DNA of 6,771 nt, taken from an uncultured Clostridia bacterium (GTDB lineage: Bacteria > Bacillota > Clostridia > Oscillospirales > Oscillospiraceae). The stretch is taken from assembly GCA_947167725.1 (NCBI GenBank), contig CAMVJF010000093.1, positions 1 to 6,771 on the forward strand. The letters are read 5' to 3'. Position numbers and translations under genes: made by a program. Under the pieces are notes generated by a model. That model was given only the letters and a program-made list of their open reading frames with translations. It did not search any database and was not told the DNA's origin. Of this stretch, positions 6,390-6,771 are shown in pieces. Each line of letters begins with the position of its first letter. The stretch's first letter is position 1.

Positions 6390-6628
6390 ATGTCAAAGGC
6401 TTTGACGGAGAAGACAGCTCCCGGAAGCATCCGGACAGAGAGGACCGCCGATCGGCTGAGAGCGGCCCACGGATCAGAGAGCTGCCACCGCTCCCGAGCC
6501 GGAGGGAGAAAATGCCTTCCCGCGCGGCGCGCGTTACGCGCATCAATGAGTGAAAGATCAAGGTGGAACCGTGCACAACAGCACCCTTGGCGCGAATCAA
6601 AGAAGCGCCAAAGGTGCTTCGTCATTTT
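6390..6628 (+). promoter_or_regulatory. T-box riboswitch (threonine, ACC specifier) upstream of thrS
   Basis: T-box leaders bind a specific tRNA and allow read-through only when it is uncharged. Stem I: base GGCT/AGCC (6398-6401/6497-6500), a kink-turn-like internal loop, then GGAG/CTCC (6407-6410/6491-6494). Next is the specifier loop with AAGA (6411-6414) opposite CCACCG (6485-6490), containing the Thr codon ACC at 6487-6489, closed above by CAGCTC/GAGCTG (6415-6420/6479-6484). Above that are ATCCG/CGGAT (6429-6433/6470-6474), the AGAGAG bulge, and CCGC/GCGG (6445-6448/6462-6465) with the apical loop. Two further hairpins follow (6501-6520 and 6529-6541). The antiterminator is CAAGG/CCTTG (6559-6563/6585-6589) with the T-box bulge TGGAACC (6564-6570) and GTGC/GCAC (6571-6574/6581-6584). 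UGGA in the bulge predicts a U discriminator base in the cognate tRNA-Thr. The pairing was worked out by eye. Confidence 0.95.
6581..6628 (+). terminator. T-box-controlled terminator before thrS
   Basis: Arms 6581-6593 and 6605-6617 pair over 12 of 13 positions (one C-A mismatch) around an 11-base loop. The left arm shares bases 6581-6589 with the antiterminator, so the two folds exclude each other, which is the T-box switch. The following T-run is broken (TTCGTCATTTT), so termination may be leaky. The element probably also ends transcripts from the transporter gene. Confidence 0.85.
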
Positions 6629-6644
6629 ACGGAGGAGAAAGACT

Positions 6645-6771
6645 ATGAAAATCATCTACAAGGACGGCCATGTGGACGAGTGCCCGCAGGAGGAAGAACT
6701 GCACGTCATCCGCCATACGGCGGCGCACGTCATGGCCCAGGCGATCAAGCGCCTGTTCCCGGAGGCGGATT
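6645..6771 (+). CDS. thrS: Threonyl-tRNA synthetase, N-terminal fragment (3' end outside window), apparently lacking the TGS domain
   Basis: ThrRS charges tRNA-Thr with threonine in the cytoplasm and edits mischarged serine. Forty-two codons are visible. After 22 residues (MKIIYKDGHVDECPQ, then EEELHVI) comes RHTAAHVMAQAIKRLFPEA, the start of the N2 editing domain. Its His24 and His28 match His73 and His77 of E. coli ThrRS, two zinc-like editing-site histidines. The motif thus arrives about 49 residues early: the first TGS beta-strand seems kept and the rest of the TGS domain is missing. The start is firm, with GGAGGAG at 6631-6637 ending seven bases before ATG 6645 and the T-box terminator immediately upstream, leaving no room for a longer N-terminus. 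The T-box with an ACC specifier independently supports the identification. Confidence 0.95.
   Translation, partial: MKIIYKDGHVDECPQEEELHVIRHTAAHVMAQAIKRLFPEAD

Noticed and set aside
6344..6655. Minus-strand open frames across the thrS leader
   Set aside because: The region is fully accounted for by the T-box RNA on the + strand, and the translations have no recognisable features.
1..6771. CRISPR array, insertion sequence, prophage, integron or attachment site
   Set aside because: No direct repeats with unique spacers, transposase or integrase motifs, tRNA gene or flanking duplications were seen; the only strong repetition is the Sel1 coding array.

Overview
The window looks like chromosomal DNA of a fairly GC-rich member of the Clostridia (Firmicutes), plausibly a gut Oscillospiraceae/Ruminococcaceae-type organism. 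The reasons are a T-box-controlled threonyl-tRNA synthetase, a small DUF4250 protein of a type I associate with clostridia, an Rgg-type regulator, strong AGGAGG-like ribosome binding sites, and clostridial-style Asd and YchF proteins. The exact taxon cannot be read from the sequence.

Layout, left to right. (1) The 3' end of asd (aspartate-semialdehyde dehydrogenase, + strand, cut by the window edge) converges on a large minus-strand gene; a perfect 18-bp-stem bidirectional terminator (341-380) lies between them. (2) The minus-strand gene (393-2708) encodes a 771-residue protein with 16 tandem Sel1-like repeats followed by four predicted membrane helices. (3) A compact divergent promoter region (2709-2846) separates it from ychF (2847-3920), a TGS-domain Obg-family ATPase/GTPase with a short switch II region. 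ychF is followed by a GC-rich hairpin and a 57-residue DUF4250 gene. (4) Twenty bases later comes an Rgg/GadR/MutR-type regulator (4179-5039), then a DHA3-type major facilitator transporter (5118-6371). The 78-base gap between these two holds a perfect 16-bp palindrome, a consensus -10 box with no recognisable -35, and an inverted repeat that includes the transporter's Shine-Dalgarno. (5) A strong promoter overlapping the transporter's stop codon starts a full T-box leader (about 6390-6628) with an ACC threonine specifier, an antiterminator and a competing terminator. It controls thrS, whose first 42 codons are in the window and which appears to lack the usual N-terminal TGS domain.

How the parts fit: asd, ychF, DUF4250 and thrS are housekeeping or conserved genes. 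The rgg-transporter pair is the most accessory-looking part and is probably a self-contained regulator plus efflux/transport unit, with the palindrome as candidate operator. The thrS leader switches thrS on when uncharged tRNA-Thr accumulates. I see no CRISPR array, transposase, phage gene, tRNA or rRNA. No clearly new multi-gene system is evident; the best leads are the rgg-transporter control region, the TGS-less ThrRS and the membrane-anchored Sel1 protein.
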